A DNA stretch of 64,000 nt, taken from assembly GCF_050859505.1 (NCBI RefSeq), contig NZ_CP193934.1, positions 62,001 through 126,000 on the forward strand, written 5' to 3'. Position numbers and translations under genes: made by a program. The notes under the pieces were generated by a model. The model was not told the origin of the DNA. It ran no database searches and saw only the letters and a list, made by a program, of their open reading frames with translations. Below, piece after piece: positions 18,239 to 26,741 of the stretch (its first letter is position 1; every line of letters starts with the position of its first letter). The stretch is from Marinirhabdus sp050859505. GTDB taxonomy: Bacteria > Bacteroidota > Bacteroidia > Flavobacteriales > Flavobacteriaceae.

Positions 18239-18291
18239 TTTGCCCCCTTAACCCTCCCGCTAAAATAACGGATCATGCTTTAAAGGGACTC
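18239..18291. repeat. C-rich dispersed intergenic repeat, long form
   Basis: The segment contains CCCCCTTAACCC, then TCCCGCTAAAATAACGG (18255-18271) and TTTAAAGGGA. The same sequence of blocks, in inverted orientation, occurs at 29687-29733: there the reverse complement reads CCCCCTAGTCC, TCCCGCTAAAATAACGG, CTCTAAAGAGGGA. It is located between cysS and yidD. Confidence 0.7.
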
Positions 18292-18303
18292 ATTTAGAAT
18301 TAA

Positions 18304-18540
18304 ATGAAAAAAATACTTACATATCCTTTTATTTTTTTAATCCGTGTTTACCAGCGGGCTATTTCACCTATTTTTCCTTCCACATGTCGCTATCAGCCTA
18401 CCTGCTCTCATTATGGTGTAGAGGCATTGCAAAAACACGGACTTTTAAAAGGGAGTTGGCTTACTATAAAACGTATTTTTAGTTGTCATCCCTGGGGAGG
18501 TTCAGGATATGATCCAGTGCCGGAAAAAGATGACAACTAA
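18304..18540 (+). CDS. yidD: Membrane protein insertion efficiency factor YidD
   Basis: 78-aa small protein of the YidD family, associated with the inner membrane and with YidC-assisted insertion. It contains an N-terminal amphipathic/hydrophobic stretch, then PSTCRYQPTCSHYGVEALQKHG and the terminal CHPWGGSGYDPVP, the conserved cysteine pattern of the family. Here it stands apart from its usual rnpA/yidC neighbours. Confidence 0.92.
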   Translation: MKKILTYPFIFLIRVYQRAISPIFPSTCRYQPTCSHYGVEALQKHGLLKGSWLTIKRIFSCHPWGGSGYDPVPEKDDN

Positions 18541-18718
18541 GCCTAGGCGCCATCTCGTCTGTTCACTAAGAATGTACGTGGTACATTTTCATAGCGTTTT
18601 ATCGCCCTAAAGACGTTTAGGATATAATCCCATGCTAACAGTTTCAAAATAAAAATAGAAGCACCTCACTTTTTCCCCTAGTCAATTTCGCTATCTTTAC
18701 ACTTCATAAATCTACAGT

Positions 18719-19660
18719 ATGCTACACTTTTTAAGTACCTGGAACCCAAGTGAAGGGTTAGATCTAGGTTTTTTCATGATTCGATATTATAGCCTTTCCT
18801 ATGTAATTGCATTTGTTGTGGGGTGGTTTATTATGAAGCGTTTTTTCATAAAAGATAATATTTCTATGGAAAAACTGGATAGTATTTTCATTTATATGGT
18901 TTTGGCTATTCTAATAGGTGCAAGATTAGGGCACGTAGTTTTTTACGAAACTGAATTGCTTTGGGAGGATCCACTTTCTGTAATACTGCCTTTTAAAACG
19001 GTGCCCGAATTTGAATTTACAGGTTTTAGGGGTCTCGCAAGCCACGGTGCAGCTATTGCCATTGTCATAGCGCTTATAATGTATAACCGTAAAATGCTTA
19101 AAAAACCTACCTTGTGGATTTTTGATCGCGTGGTGATTACTGTCGCTATTGGCGGTGCGTTTGTTCGTTTGGGTAATTTTATAAATTCTGAAATCGTTGG
19201 AAAACCTTCTGGAGAATATCCTTTAGGAATTAAAATGCTTCGCCATGATATCTATCCTTCTGAAGCTATAAAAGTAACCGGGATAAAAGATGTGAACAAG
19301 GCCTATGATGCCATTGCAAATAATCCTCAGTTTGCCGAAATTCTAGCCACCGTACCAGACCGTCACCCAACACAGTTGTATGAGGCTTTAGGGTACATCA
19401 TTACATTTTTAGTCTGCTGGTTTATCTATTGGAAAACTCCGAATAAAAAATATGTTGGCTATATTTTTGGATGGTTTTTAATCCTCTTATTTATGACGCG
19501 TTTTATAGTCGAATTCTATAAAATTGCTCAGGTTGATGCACGTGATGTTTGGATGTTGAATACCGGACAAGTGCTTAGTATTCCGTTTATAATCGCTGGG
19601 TTTTATATTTTATGGCAATCGAAGAAAAATGTCTATACAGAAGACGGTACTACTGAATAA
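18719..19660 (+). CDS. lgt: Prolipoprotein diacylglyceryl transferase
   Basis: Inner-membrane enzyme that attaches diacylglycerol to the lipobox cysteine of prolipoproteins. The 313-aa protein has about seven membrane helices, a conserved IGARLGHVVFYE, FRGLASHGAAIAI, VRLGNFINSEIVGKP and HPTQLYEALGY, all Lgt family motifs with the essential Arg and His residues. A near-consensus -7 element (TATCTTTA) lies 20 bp upstream. A lipoprotein (DUF192) follows after 11 bp; many further lipoproteins in this window would be its substrates. Confidence 0.95.
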   Translation: MLHFLSTWNPSEGLDLGFFMIRYYSLSYVIAFVVGWFIMKRFFIKDNISMEKLDSIFIYMVLAILIGARLGHVVFYETELLWEDPLSVILPFKTVPEFEFTGFRGLASHGAAIAIVIALIMYNRKMLKKPTLWIFDRVVITVAIGGAFVRLGNFINSEIVGKPSGEYPLGIKMLRHDIYPSEAIKVTGIKDVNKAYDAIANNPQFAEILATVPDRHPTQLYEALGYIITFLVCWFIYWKTPNKKYVGYIFGWFLILLFMTRFIVEFYKIAQVDARDVWMLNTGQVLSIPFIIAGFYILWQSKKNVYTEDGTTE

Positions 19661-19671
19661 ACTATTTGAAA

Positions 19672-20166
19672 ATGAAAAAGCTACTCTATGTATTTGCAGG
19701 TATTGCATTGCTACTTTCTGCTGGAAGTTGTAAAGAAACTCCCAAAGAAGATACAAAAGTTTTAACCAAGGATATCGCTTTCACCAAAGAAGCCAATGGG
19801 GTTTTAAAGAAAGCTAAAACCGATAGCATTATTGCCACATTAGAATTGGAAATTGCCGAAGGTGACTATGAAACCCAAACCGGATTAATGTATCGAAAAA
19901 GCATGTTACCTAACCGCGGGATGCTCTTTATCTTTCCAAACGAGCAACCCCGAAGTTTTTATATGAAAAATACAGAGTTTGGCTTAGATATTATCTACCT
20001 CAATGCTAAAAATGAAGTGGTAAGCATTCAAAAAAATGCACAGCCGCTGGATCAAACCTCCTTACCATCTGAAGCTCCTGCAACTTATGTACTGGAAGTA
20101 AATGCTGGGCTAAGCGACCAATGGGGCTTGGAAGCTGGGGATTTTTTGGTTTGGAAAAAGGATTAA
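19672..20166 (+). CDS. DUF192 lipoprotein
   Basis: 164-aa predicted lipoprotein: hydrophobic N-terminus with lipobox SAGSC (Cys20), then a DUF192 domain with LEIAEGDYETQTGLMYRKSMLPNRGMLFIF, FYMKNTEFGLDIIYLN and a C-terminal YVLEVNAGLSDQWGLEAGD. The function of DUF192 is not established. The ATG at 19672 was preferred to a TTG two codons upstream. It is almost certainly co-transcribed with lgt. Confidence 0.87.
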   Translation: MKKLLYVFAGIALLLSAGSCKETPKEDTKVLTKDIAFTKEANGVLKKAKTDSIIATLELEIAEGDYETQTGLMYRKSMLPNRGMLFIFPNEQPRSFYMKNTEFGLDIIYLNAKNEVVSIQKNAQPLDQTSLPSEAPATYVLEVNAGLSDQWGLEAGDFLVWKKD

Positions 20167-20504
20167 TTTATCTTGTTCCAATACTTCTTACGACACAGGA
20201 GGTTTTTTATACCGTAACAATAAAATTGAACAGCAATTAGCTAGAACTTTTATAGATTGCCATACGTACTCCAGAAGACCTTGAAGTATTAATTTTATGC
20301 AATTTTTATAGATATAATAGATGCATTGCACAGAAAAAACGCATAGTAATCGTTCATGAATGTTAATAATAAGACGGTTCCGAATTTATTTAATACGAAG
20401 TTAAAGACACCTATAGCGTCTTCATATAATTTTTGATAAGGCATTTTTTACAGATGCAAAAAAACACGCCAAGCAACTCCTTATAACCAGTAAAGTAATA
20501 CAAT
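20167..20504. other. Intergenic region without a recognisable gene
   Basis: The long gap between the DUF192 gene and the secDF terminator. Two short open stretches (about 37 and 34 codons, both plus strand, near 20175-20290 and 20265-20365) lack a plausible start and resemble nothing I know. They could be remnants, but I cannot support a gene. Confidence 0.4.
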
Positions 20505-20538
20505 AAAAAAGCCCACTCTTTACACAAGAGCGGGCTTT
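20505..20538 (-). terminator. secDF terminator
   Basis: The hairpin AAAGCCC-A-CTCTT / AAGAG-C-GGGCTTT (12 pairs with one mismatch, loop TACAC) lies 28 bp beyond the secDF stop. On the minus strand it is followed by six T residues (complement of 20505-20510). Confidence 0.8.
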
Positions 20539-20566
20539 CAGTATATAAAAAAGTTTAGAATTAAAT

Positions 20567-23500
20567 CTATGCGATTAACGCTTCATCTTCCTCTTCTTTC
20601 TTTTCGGTTAAATCGATTCCTCTTTTCTTCACCGTATCAAAGAATACTGGTGTTGCGATGAACAAGGATGAGTAGGTACCTACAATCACACCCACAATTA
20701 ATGCGAAGATTAATCCACGAATAGATTCGGCTCCTATAAAGAAGATACATAACAATACTATCAACGTAGTGATAGAGGTGTTCAATGTACGACTCAACGT
20801 GCTATTCAAGGCACTGTTAATAATGCGGTTCATTTTCCAACCTGGGTGCTCATTAAAGAACTCTCGAATACGGTCAAACACTACCACGGTATCATTCAGC
20901 GAGTATCCAATTACGGTTAAGATTGCCGCAATAAAACTCTGGCCAATCTCCATACTAAACGGCATAAACTGGTGTGTTAACGAGAAGATACCCAATACGA
21001 TTAATACATCATGGAATACCGCCGCAACAGCACCTAAACTAAATTGCCATCTTCTAAAACGAAGTAAGATGTACAAGAACACTACTACAAGCGATCCTAA
21101 TACTGCCCAGAAAGACGATTTTTTAATATCATCTGCAATGGTTGGACTTACTTTGTAGTACTCCATACGCCCTGCGACCTTATTGTCGTCGTCTGCCTTA
21201 AATTGCTCTAAGGTCATCGTTGCAGGAAGGTTAGGCTTTAACGCTTCAAACAAGGTTGCTTCCACTTCGTTATCTACAGAGGCACTTGTTTCGTCTACTT
21301 TATATTTGGTAGTAATTTTTAATTGGTTATCAGACCCATAGGTTTTAGCTTCGGCACTTTCAAACACAGTGATTAAGTCACTTTCGATTTCAGAAGGATT
21401 TACATCCTTATCAAAACGAACAGTATATGTTCTACCTCCAACAAAATCCACACCTTGATTCAACCCAATTGTAAATAATGAACTCAAACTAATAAGTATT
21501 AAAATTCCAGAAATTACATAAGCAATCTTACGCTTTCCTAAGAAATCGATATTTACATTCTTGAACAAGTTTTTGGTCATTGATGTAGAACACGGTAATG
21601 GTTTCCCATTTTTTGTATAACGATCTATAAACAATCTTGTAATAAAGATGGCAGTAAATAATGATGTTACAATACCAATTAATAAGGTAGTTGCAAATCC
21701 TTGTATAGGTCCTGTACCAAATACTAATAAAATAAGACCTGTAAGTCCTGTGGTAATGTTGGCATCTAAAATAGAAGAAAGTGCGTTTCTAAAACCATCG
21801 TTAATGGCATCACGCTGCGCTTTTCCTTTAGCGAGCTCTTCCCGTATTCTTTCAAAAATAAGTACGTTTGCATCTACCGAAATACCAATGGTTAATACAA
21901 TACCTGCAATACCAGGAAGCGTTAATACAGCTCCAAGTCCTGCTAATATTCCGAAGATAAACAAGATGTTTACTACTAAGGCAACATCGGCAAAGGCTCC
22001 TGCTTTTCCGTAGTAGAAAATCATCCATAGCAATACAAAAAGAAGTGCAATCCCAAACGAAATCATACCACTATCGATAGCTTCCTGACCTAAGGTTGGC
22101 CCTACAACTTCTGCCTGAATAATATCTGCAGAAGCAGGAAGTTTACCCGCACGGAGTACGTTTGCTAAATCCTGACCCTGTAAGATGGTAAAATCACCTG
22201 TAATTTCACTACGTCCTCCTGCAATAGGTCCAGACGTTACCCCTGGCGCAGAATATACTACGTCATCCAACACAATAGCAATTTGGCTTTTATTGGTAAA
22301 GGCTTCTCCGGTCATTTCTTCCCACTTCTTGGCTCCCGTACCATTCATTTGCATACTTACAGCGACACGACCTACTTGATCGTAGGTTTGTACAGCATCT
22401 GTTACAACACCACCACTTAGAGGCGCTTCATTTTCACGGTTTCCTACCAGTGCATATAAATCTACATATTCCAGGTTTTCCTTTTCACCATCTACGGTTA
22501 CTTCTCTAGTTGTTGGTAAACCCCATACAAACTTTGTATAACGTAATTCGGCTGGTAACAATTGGCGAACTTGTGGATTGTTAAGGTATCCCTTTACTGT
22601 TTCCAGATCTTTGTTTTCAATAGAAGCAATAATAGGAGAACCTGGTGCTCCAAATTGGATTCTAGATAACAACGGATTATTTACTGCTGGATCGTCTGAA
22701 GCATCTGCCTCAGTATCCTCTCCTAATAAACTTTCCAGATCGTCGTCTTCCTGTGTATTTTCAGCTGCTACTGCAGTGCTGTCTTGTGCAACATCAGTTG
22801 CTTCTTCTACTACTTCGTCAGTTGTTTCTCCTGCAATTTCAGTCGTTGGAGAAATCATTGTTTTTAATTTTGCATCTGCTTCAAACAAAAAGCTTTGGAA
22901 GCTTTCCGCTTTATGAGCTGTCCAGAATTCTAATTGTGCCGTACTCTGTAAAAGGTCCTTCGTACGTTCAATATCCTTTGCTCCTGGCAATTCAACTAAG
23001 ATACGTCCAGAATTTCCTAAACGCTGTAGGTTAGGCTGTGTTACTCCAAATTTATCAATACGCTTACGCAATACTTCAAAAGCTGAAGCGATAGACTCGT
23101 CAATTTTTCTAGTGATAACAGCTTTTACTTCATCATTACTCACATTGGTACTTTCAATAGCATCTTCTAAATTTTTGTTGAAGAAGATATTCGGAGAGGC
23201 TAGCTTATTGTCACCTGGTAACGCTTCAAAAGCTTTAAAGAAGGACTCTGCATAGGTGTCCTGTGAATCCTTTTGAAGCTCATCTGCATTCGCCAACGCT
23301 TGATTAAATGCAGGGTCTTTGGTATTGTTTGCCAATCCAGACAAGATATCTTTTACCGAAACCTGTAGGATTACGTTAATACCTCCCTTAAGGTCAAGAC
23401 CTTTGTTTAATTCTTTTTCTTTAGCCGTTTTATAATCTATTCCGAGCATTTGTGGCTCGTTGGTAGCATCTAGCAAATATTGTGCTTCTGCTTTTTGTCT

Positions 23501-23650
23501 TTCGGCAGGTTCATTCTCCGGGAAGTTGCTTTTTGCATATTCCTTCGCATCGGTTTCTACCTTATTTGCGATGTAGGTGTACGATAACTGGTACAAACTC
23601 ACAATCCCGAAAAGGATAGCAAATACGGTAATTAGTCCTTTATTTTGCAT
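20567..23650 (-). CDS. secDF: Protein translocase SecD-SecF fusion
   Basis: 1027-aa fused SecD and SecF, which uses proton motive force to drive late stages of Sec export. SecD half: N-terminal helix, the motif GLDLKGGINVILQV, a large periplasmic P1 domain with an extra acidic, Glu/Asp/Thr-rich insertion (about 265-320), then GVTSGPIAGGRSEITGDF and six helices including ISVDANVLIFERIREEL. SecF half (from about residue 690): NVDFLG-like start, GVDFVGGRTYTVRF, SLNDTVVVFDRIRE. Twelve membrane helices are expected. The single-polypeptide arrangement is usual in Bacteroidota. The promoter lies at 23701-23731. Confidence 0.95.
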   Translation of the reverse strand: MQNKGLITVFAILFGIVSLYQLSYTYIANKVETDAKEYAKSNFPENEPAERQKAEAQYLLDATNEPQMLGIDYKTAKEKELNKGLDLKGGINVILQVSVKDILSGLANNTKDPAFNQALANADELQKDSQDTYAESFFKAFEALPGDNKLASPNIFFNKNLEDAIESTNVSNDEVKAVITRKIDESIASAFEVLRKRIDKFGVTQPNLQRLGNSGRILVELPGAKDIERTKDLLQSTAQLEFWTAHKAESFQSFLFEADAKLKTMISPTTEIAGETTDEVVEEATDVAQDSTAVAAENTQEDDDLESLLGEDTEADASDDPAVNNPLLSRIQFGAPGSPIIASIENKDLETVKGYLNNPQVRQLLPAELRYTKFVWGLPTTREVTVDGEKENLEYVDLYALVGNRENEAPLSGGVVTDAVQTYDQVGRVAVSMQMNGTGAKKWEEMTGEAFTNKSQIAIVLDDVVYSAPGVTSGPIAGGRSEITGDFTILQGQDLANVLRAGKLPASADIIQAEVVGPTLGQEAIDSGMISFGIALLFVLLWMIFYYGKAGAFADVALVVNILFIFGILAGLGAVLTLPGIAGIVLTIGISVDANVLIFERIREELAKGKAQRDAINDGFRNALSSILDANITTGLTGLILLVFGTGPIQGFATTLLIGIVTSLFTAIFITRLFIDRYTKNGKPLPCSTSMTKNLFKNVNIDFLGKRKIAYVISGILILISLSSLFTIGLNQGVDFVGGRTYTVRFDKDVNPSEIESDLITVFESAEAKTYGSDNQLKITTKYKVDETSASVDNEVEATLFEALKPNLPATMTLEQFKADDDNKVAGRMEYYKVSPTIADDIKKSSFWAVLGSLVVVFLYILLRFRRWQFSLGAVAAVFHDVLIVLGIFSLTHQFMPFSMEIGQSFIAAILTVIGYSLNDTVVVFDRIREFFNEHPGWKMNRIINSALNSTLSRTLNTSITTLIVLLCIFFIGAESIRGLIFALIVGVIVGTYSSLFIATPVFFDTVKKRGIDLTEKKEEEDEALIA

Positions 23651-23700
23651 TTTGTGTTGTTTTTGGGTGTTGAATTTTTATCTCGAAATTTTCGAGCGGG

Positions 23701-23731
23701 CAAATATATACTTTACCGCTCCATTCAACAA
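23701..23731 (-). promoter_or_regulatory. Promoter of secDF
   Basis: On the minus strand: TTG (23731-23729), a 20-nt spacer and TATATTTG (23708-23701), a full consensus match. The predicted start near 23694 leaves a leader of about 44 nt. Confidence 0.6.
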
Positions 23732-23928
23732 TTAATACTACTGTTTAAATCTATTTTTTTGAAAAGCTCTCTACGGAAATAGAAGCTGTTTGTATTTTGG
23801 AACTATACTCTGAAATCATTTCAGCAATTTATACTTCGAAAAAACACAATGAGGTAAGGCTAGGATAGTTTTCTGAATGCATTTTAATTCTGAAAATCTC
23901 TTCAGAAAAATTAAACATCAGGCATCCT

Positions 23929-24543
23929 TTAAGACAAAGGGCCTGCCCGAACTTCGGGTATTTTGTAAGAGGTTGTGTCAATACCTAGCGCCACATCTCC
24001 ATAAAGTGTATACGTTAGGTCTTCAAGAGTATTTTTTAAGTTGAAATCTACATTGGCACTCCCTAGTAAGAGTACGGGATTTACATACCATTCGTTTCCA
24101 GACTTTATCTCAAGGAGAGACCCCGTAAGGCCCATATCTGCGTCGGTTACAGTGTGTATTTCGCTTACGTTAAGCTCGTAGGTAGCCGTATTACTATCGA
24201 AAGGCTGGTTAGAAGTATCATCATGAGAAGTATAAGTGATAGGGCCTAACTGTACATTCGCTTGCTTGGAGAATACATCTTTTATAACCGCTACAGCTAT
24301 GGTACTGTAATAGGTAATTTTTAAATTCCCATCAAGTGTTTTTGTTACCTGAACACCTTCAACCCCTATTGCTTTTAATTGTTTTGTGACAATAGCAATA
24401 GTATTTTCGGTTTCGTTCGCACTCACGGCGTCTACATGAAACTGAACAACAATTTCCTGGTTAGGCACAACAGTTTGCTCAAGACGTATTCCTAAGAAAG
24501 CCAGCGCAACTATTAAAACACCAATAAACCATTTCGAGTTCAT
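23929..24543 (-). CDS. Unknown exported or membrane-anchored protein
   Basis: 204-aa protein with an N-terminal hydrophobic segment (about 5-19, FIGVLIVALAFLGIRL), then a region (about 30-90) whose beta-alpha-beta pattern (EIVVQFHVDAVSANETENTIAIVTK ... GVQVTKTLDGNLKITYY) looks like the small alpha/beta subdomain of SecD periplasmic regions, although no motif proves this. No catalytic signature. It lies between mdh and secDF, each apparently with its own terminator or promoter. Function unknown. Confidence 0.65.
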   Translation of the reverse strand: MNSKWFIGVLIVALAFLGIRLEQTVVPNQEIVVQFHVDAVSANETENTIAIVTKQLKAIGVEGVQVTKTLDGNLKITYYSTIAVAVIKDVFSKQANVQLGPITYTSHDDTSNQPFDSNTATYELNVSEIHTVTDADMGLTGSLLEIKSGNEWYVNPVLLLGSANVDFNLKNTLEDLTYTLYGDVALGIDTTSYKIPEVRAGPLS

Positions 24544-24560
24544 GCGCCAAATATAAAAAA

Positions 24561-24588
24561 ATAAAGACTGTATTGCTACAGTCTTTAT
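24561..24588 (-). terminator. mdh terminator
   Basis: A perfect 12-bp stem ATAAAGACTGTA/TACAGTCTTTAT with loop TTGC, 28 bp beyond the mdh stop. The minus strand continues with a T-rich run (complement of 24554-24560). Confidence 0.85.
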
Positions 24589-24616
24589 AGATATTATGTG
24601 TTTGAAAATGTATTCC

Positions 24617-25543
24617 TTACAACTCCAACAATGCGTTGGTTTTACTCACGCCTTCTGCACTTTGTTTCATGTGTGCTTTTTCAGCATCGTTTAAGTCTAT
24701 TTCTACTATTTTTTCAATTCCGTTTCTGCCTAGGATTACAGGGGCTCCAATACAAAGATCATTTAATCCGTATTCACCTTCCAAAAGTACAGAACATGGA
24801 AACATTTTTTTCTGGTCGCAAGCAATGGCTTGTACCAAGCCACTAACAGCTGCACCTGGTGCGTACCAAGCAGAAGTTCCTAATAATTTAGTTAATGTTG
24901 CGCCGCCCACTTTGGTGTCTTCTAGCACTTGGCTAAGTCTTTCTTCAGAAATAAATTCACTTACTGGAACACTATTTCTAGTAGCCAAACGGGTTAAAGG
25001 AACCATTCCCGTATCGCTGTGACCTCCTAATACCATTCCGTCTATATCACTAATAGGCGCTTCCAAAGCTTCGGCCAAACGGTACTTAAAACGTGCGCTA
25101 TCTAAGGCTCCACCCATACCAATAATTCGGTTTTTAGGCAGTCCTGTTGTTTTATGCACCAAGTACGTCATAGTATCCATTGGGTTACTCACCACAATAA
25201 TAATGGTATCTGGAGAATGCTTGATCAAGTCTGAAGAAACTGTTTTTACAATTCCAGCATTTATGCCAATCAATTCTTCGCGAGTCATTCCTGGTTTTCT
25301 CGGAATACCTGAAGTAATCACACAAATATCACTCTTAGCCGTTTTACTGTAGTCGCTGGTAGAGCCTGTTATTTTAGTATCGAAACCATTTAAAGAAGCG
25401 GTTTGCATCAGGTCCATCGCTTTTCCTTCGGCATAGCCTTCTTTAATATCCAACAATACTACTTCACTTGCAAAATTTTTAATGGCTATGTACTCGGCAC
25501 AACTTGCACCTACAGCACCTGCTCCTACTACAGTTACTTTCAT
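24617..25543 (-). CDS. mdh: Malate dehydrogenase
   Basis: NAD-dependent malate dehydrogenase of the TCA cycle (LDH-like MDH type, 308 aa). The Rossmann motif GAGAVGASCAE (7-17), the Asp for NAD ribose in VVLLDIKEG, the mobile loop GIPRKPGMTREELIGIN with the substrate-binding Arg residues, VVSNPMDTMTYLV, and the catalytic His in LGGHSDTGMVPL are all present. MDH rather than LDH is indicated by the active-site loop RKPGMTR. It has its own terminator. Confidence 0.95.
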   Translation of the reverse strand: MKVTVVGAGAVGASCAEYIAIKNFASEVVLLDIKEGYAEGKAMDLMQTASLNGFDTKITGSTSDYSKTAKSDICVITSGIPRKPGMTREELIGINAGIVKTVSSDLIKHSPDTIIIVVSNPMDTMTYLVHKTTGLPKNRIIGMGGALDSARFKYRLAEALEAPISDIDGMVLGGHSDTGMVPLTRLATRNSVPVSEFISEERLSQVLEDTKVGGATLTKLLGTSAWYAPGAAVSGLVQAIACDQKKMFPCSVLLEGEYGLNDLCIGAPVILGRNGIEKIVEIDLNDAEKAHMKQSAEGVSKTNALLEL

Positions 25544-25643
25544 CTTTAATTAATTTTATGGATTATTTGAATTGGTTTTCTGCTTCATTTGAAACAAGGC
25601 ACAAAAATACGATTCTTGTCATAAACAATATAATAACAAAGGG

Positions 25644-26663
25644 TTAAATTCCGAAATGCGTTCCAACGGTTACCGTACTATATTCTGAAATATTATAATC
25701 TGCGTGTAAGCCAAAGAAACCTAATTGCAATTTTACCCCAAGGGTAGCTCGTACTCCCGAAATTTTATTTTCTACTGAAAAAGGATTGGTAAATTCGTTG
25801 GTCGTTTCAAAAAGCGGGATTCCTCCTCGCACCCGATACGTTCCCAGTACGTCAAAATCTGATTTTCCCGTTACATACCCCAAACCGCCATACACATTAA
25901 AAACTGGCAACTTGGTAGATGCTTGCACTTGAAACACCCACGTATTGAGTTTTAAATCGAATTGCTGATTTTCACCATCAACGATATTATCGTCTGTGAA
26001 ATCGTAATTAGCATTTAGGTTGTTGTAGGTAATTAATCCAGCTATGGCGATTGGAAATAACCGTTCAGCTGGCAACCACTCTGTAAACTCATGTTGAATC
26101 CCAACTCCAAAAAGACCTGTTTTCACATCTTCTCGATCAATTTTCGGAAAATAGCGCACCTTTACTTCGGTAGCTTTAAAAACGCCAATCCTACCTTGTA
26201 AAAAAGCAGTGGGCAGCACATTTACATTTACGGAAGCCAATCCCTGCGGCAATACAAACTCAACTTCTTCAGTAAGGAGGCCATTTTGTACTTCAGCAAA
26301 AACGAGAACATCTGGATTATTTTGTCCAAACCCTGTAGCGACTTGTTTAGAAGTACTCCCATCACGGAATTGCAAATTGTTGTACTCATTGGTATTTAAT
26401 AGAAAGGTTTTCTTTTCGTCGTTTATAAACGTAGCATTCCCAATGATGGAAATTTCAAATTTCAAGGGTTTTTTCACTTCAGCAGATTGCGCCCAACTAT
26501 TGGAGAGATTGTACATCACACCTTCGGTTGCTGGCGATATATAACCTGCCGAAAAGCGCTGTGCGTCTTCAATACCAGCCGCCAGCAAGTCTTCTAAATT
26601 TTCCTGCGCCGTTACTGAAAGGACTGAAACTGATAAAATTAGGGTTGTTACAAAATGTTTCAT
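25644..26663 (-). CDS. Exported protein, probable DUF6588-type beta-barrel
   Basis: 339-aa protein with a signal peptide (1-19, ...LSVTAQ), then an amphipathic segment LEDLLAAGIEDAQRFSAGYISPATEGVMYNLSNSW typical of the Bacteroidota DUF6588 group, and alternating beta strands up to a terminal STVTVGTHFGI, as in outer membrane barrels. Function unknown. It sits between mdh and gyrB on the same strand, but with gaps of 78 and 100 bp, so linkage is uncertain. Confidence 0.7.
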   Translation of the reverse strand: MKHFVTTLILSVSVLSVTAQENLEDLLAAGIEDAQRFSAGYISPATEGVMYNLSNSWAQSAEVKKPLKFEISIIGNATFINDEKKTFLLNTNEYNNLQFRDGSTSKQVATGFGQNNPDVLVFAEVQNGLLTEEVEFVLPQGLASVNVNVLPTAFLQGRIGVFKATEVKVRYFPKIDREDVKTGLFGVGIQHEFTEWLPAERLFPIAIAGLITYNNLNANYDFTDDNIVDGENQQFDLKLNTWVFQVQASTKLPVFNVYGGLGYVTGKSDFDVLGTYRVRGGIPLFETTNEFTNPFSVENKISGVRATLGVKLQLGFFGLHADYNISEYSTVTVGTHFGI

Positions 26664-26741
26664 AGCATTTAAATTTCAACCAAAGTAAAAAATCCTACAG
26701 CCGAGACCATAGGATTTTAGGTAAGTTTAACTATTCAGAAG

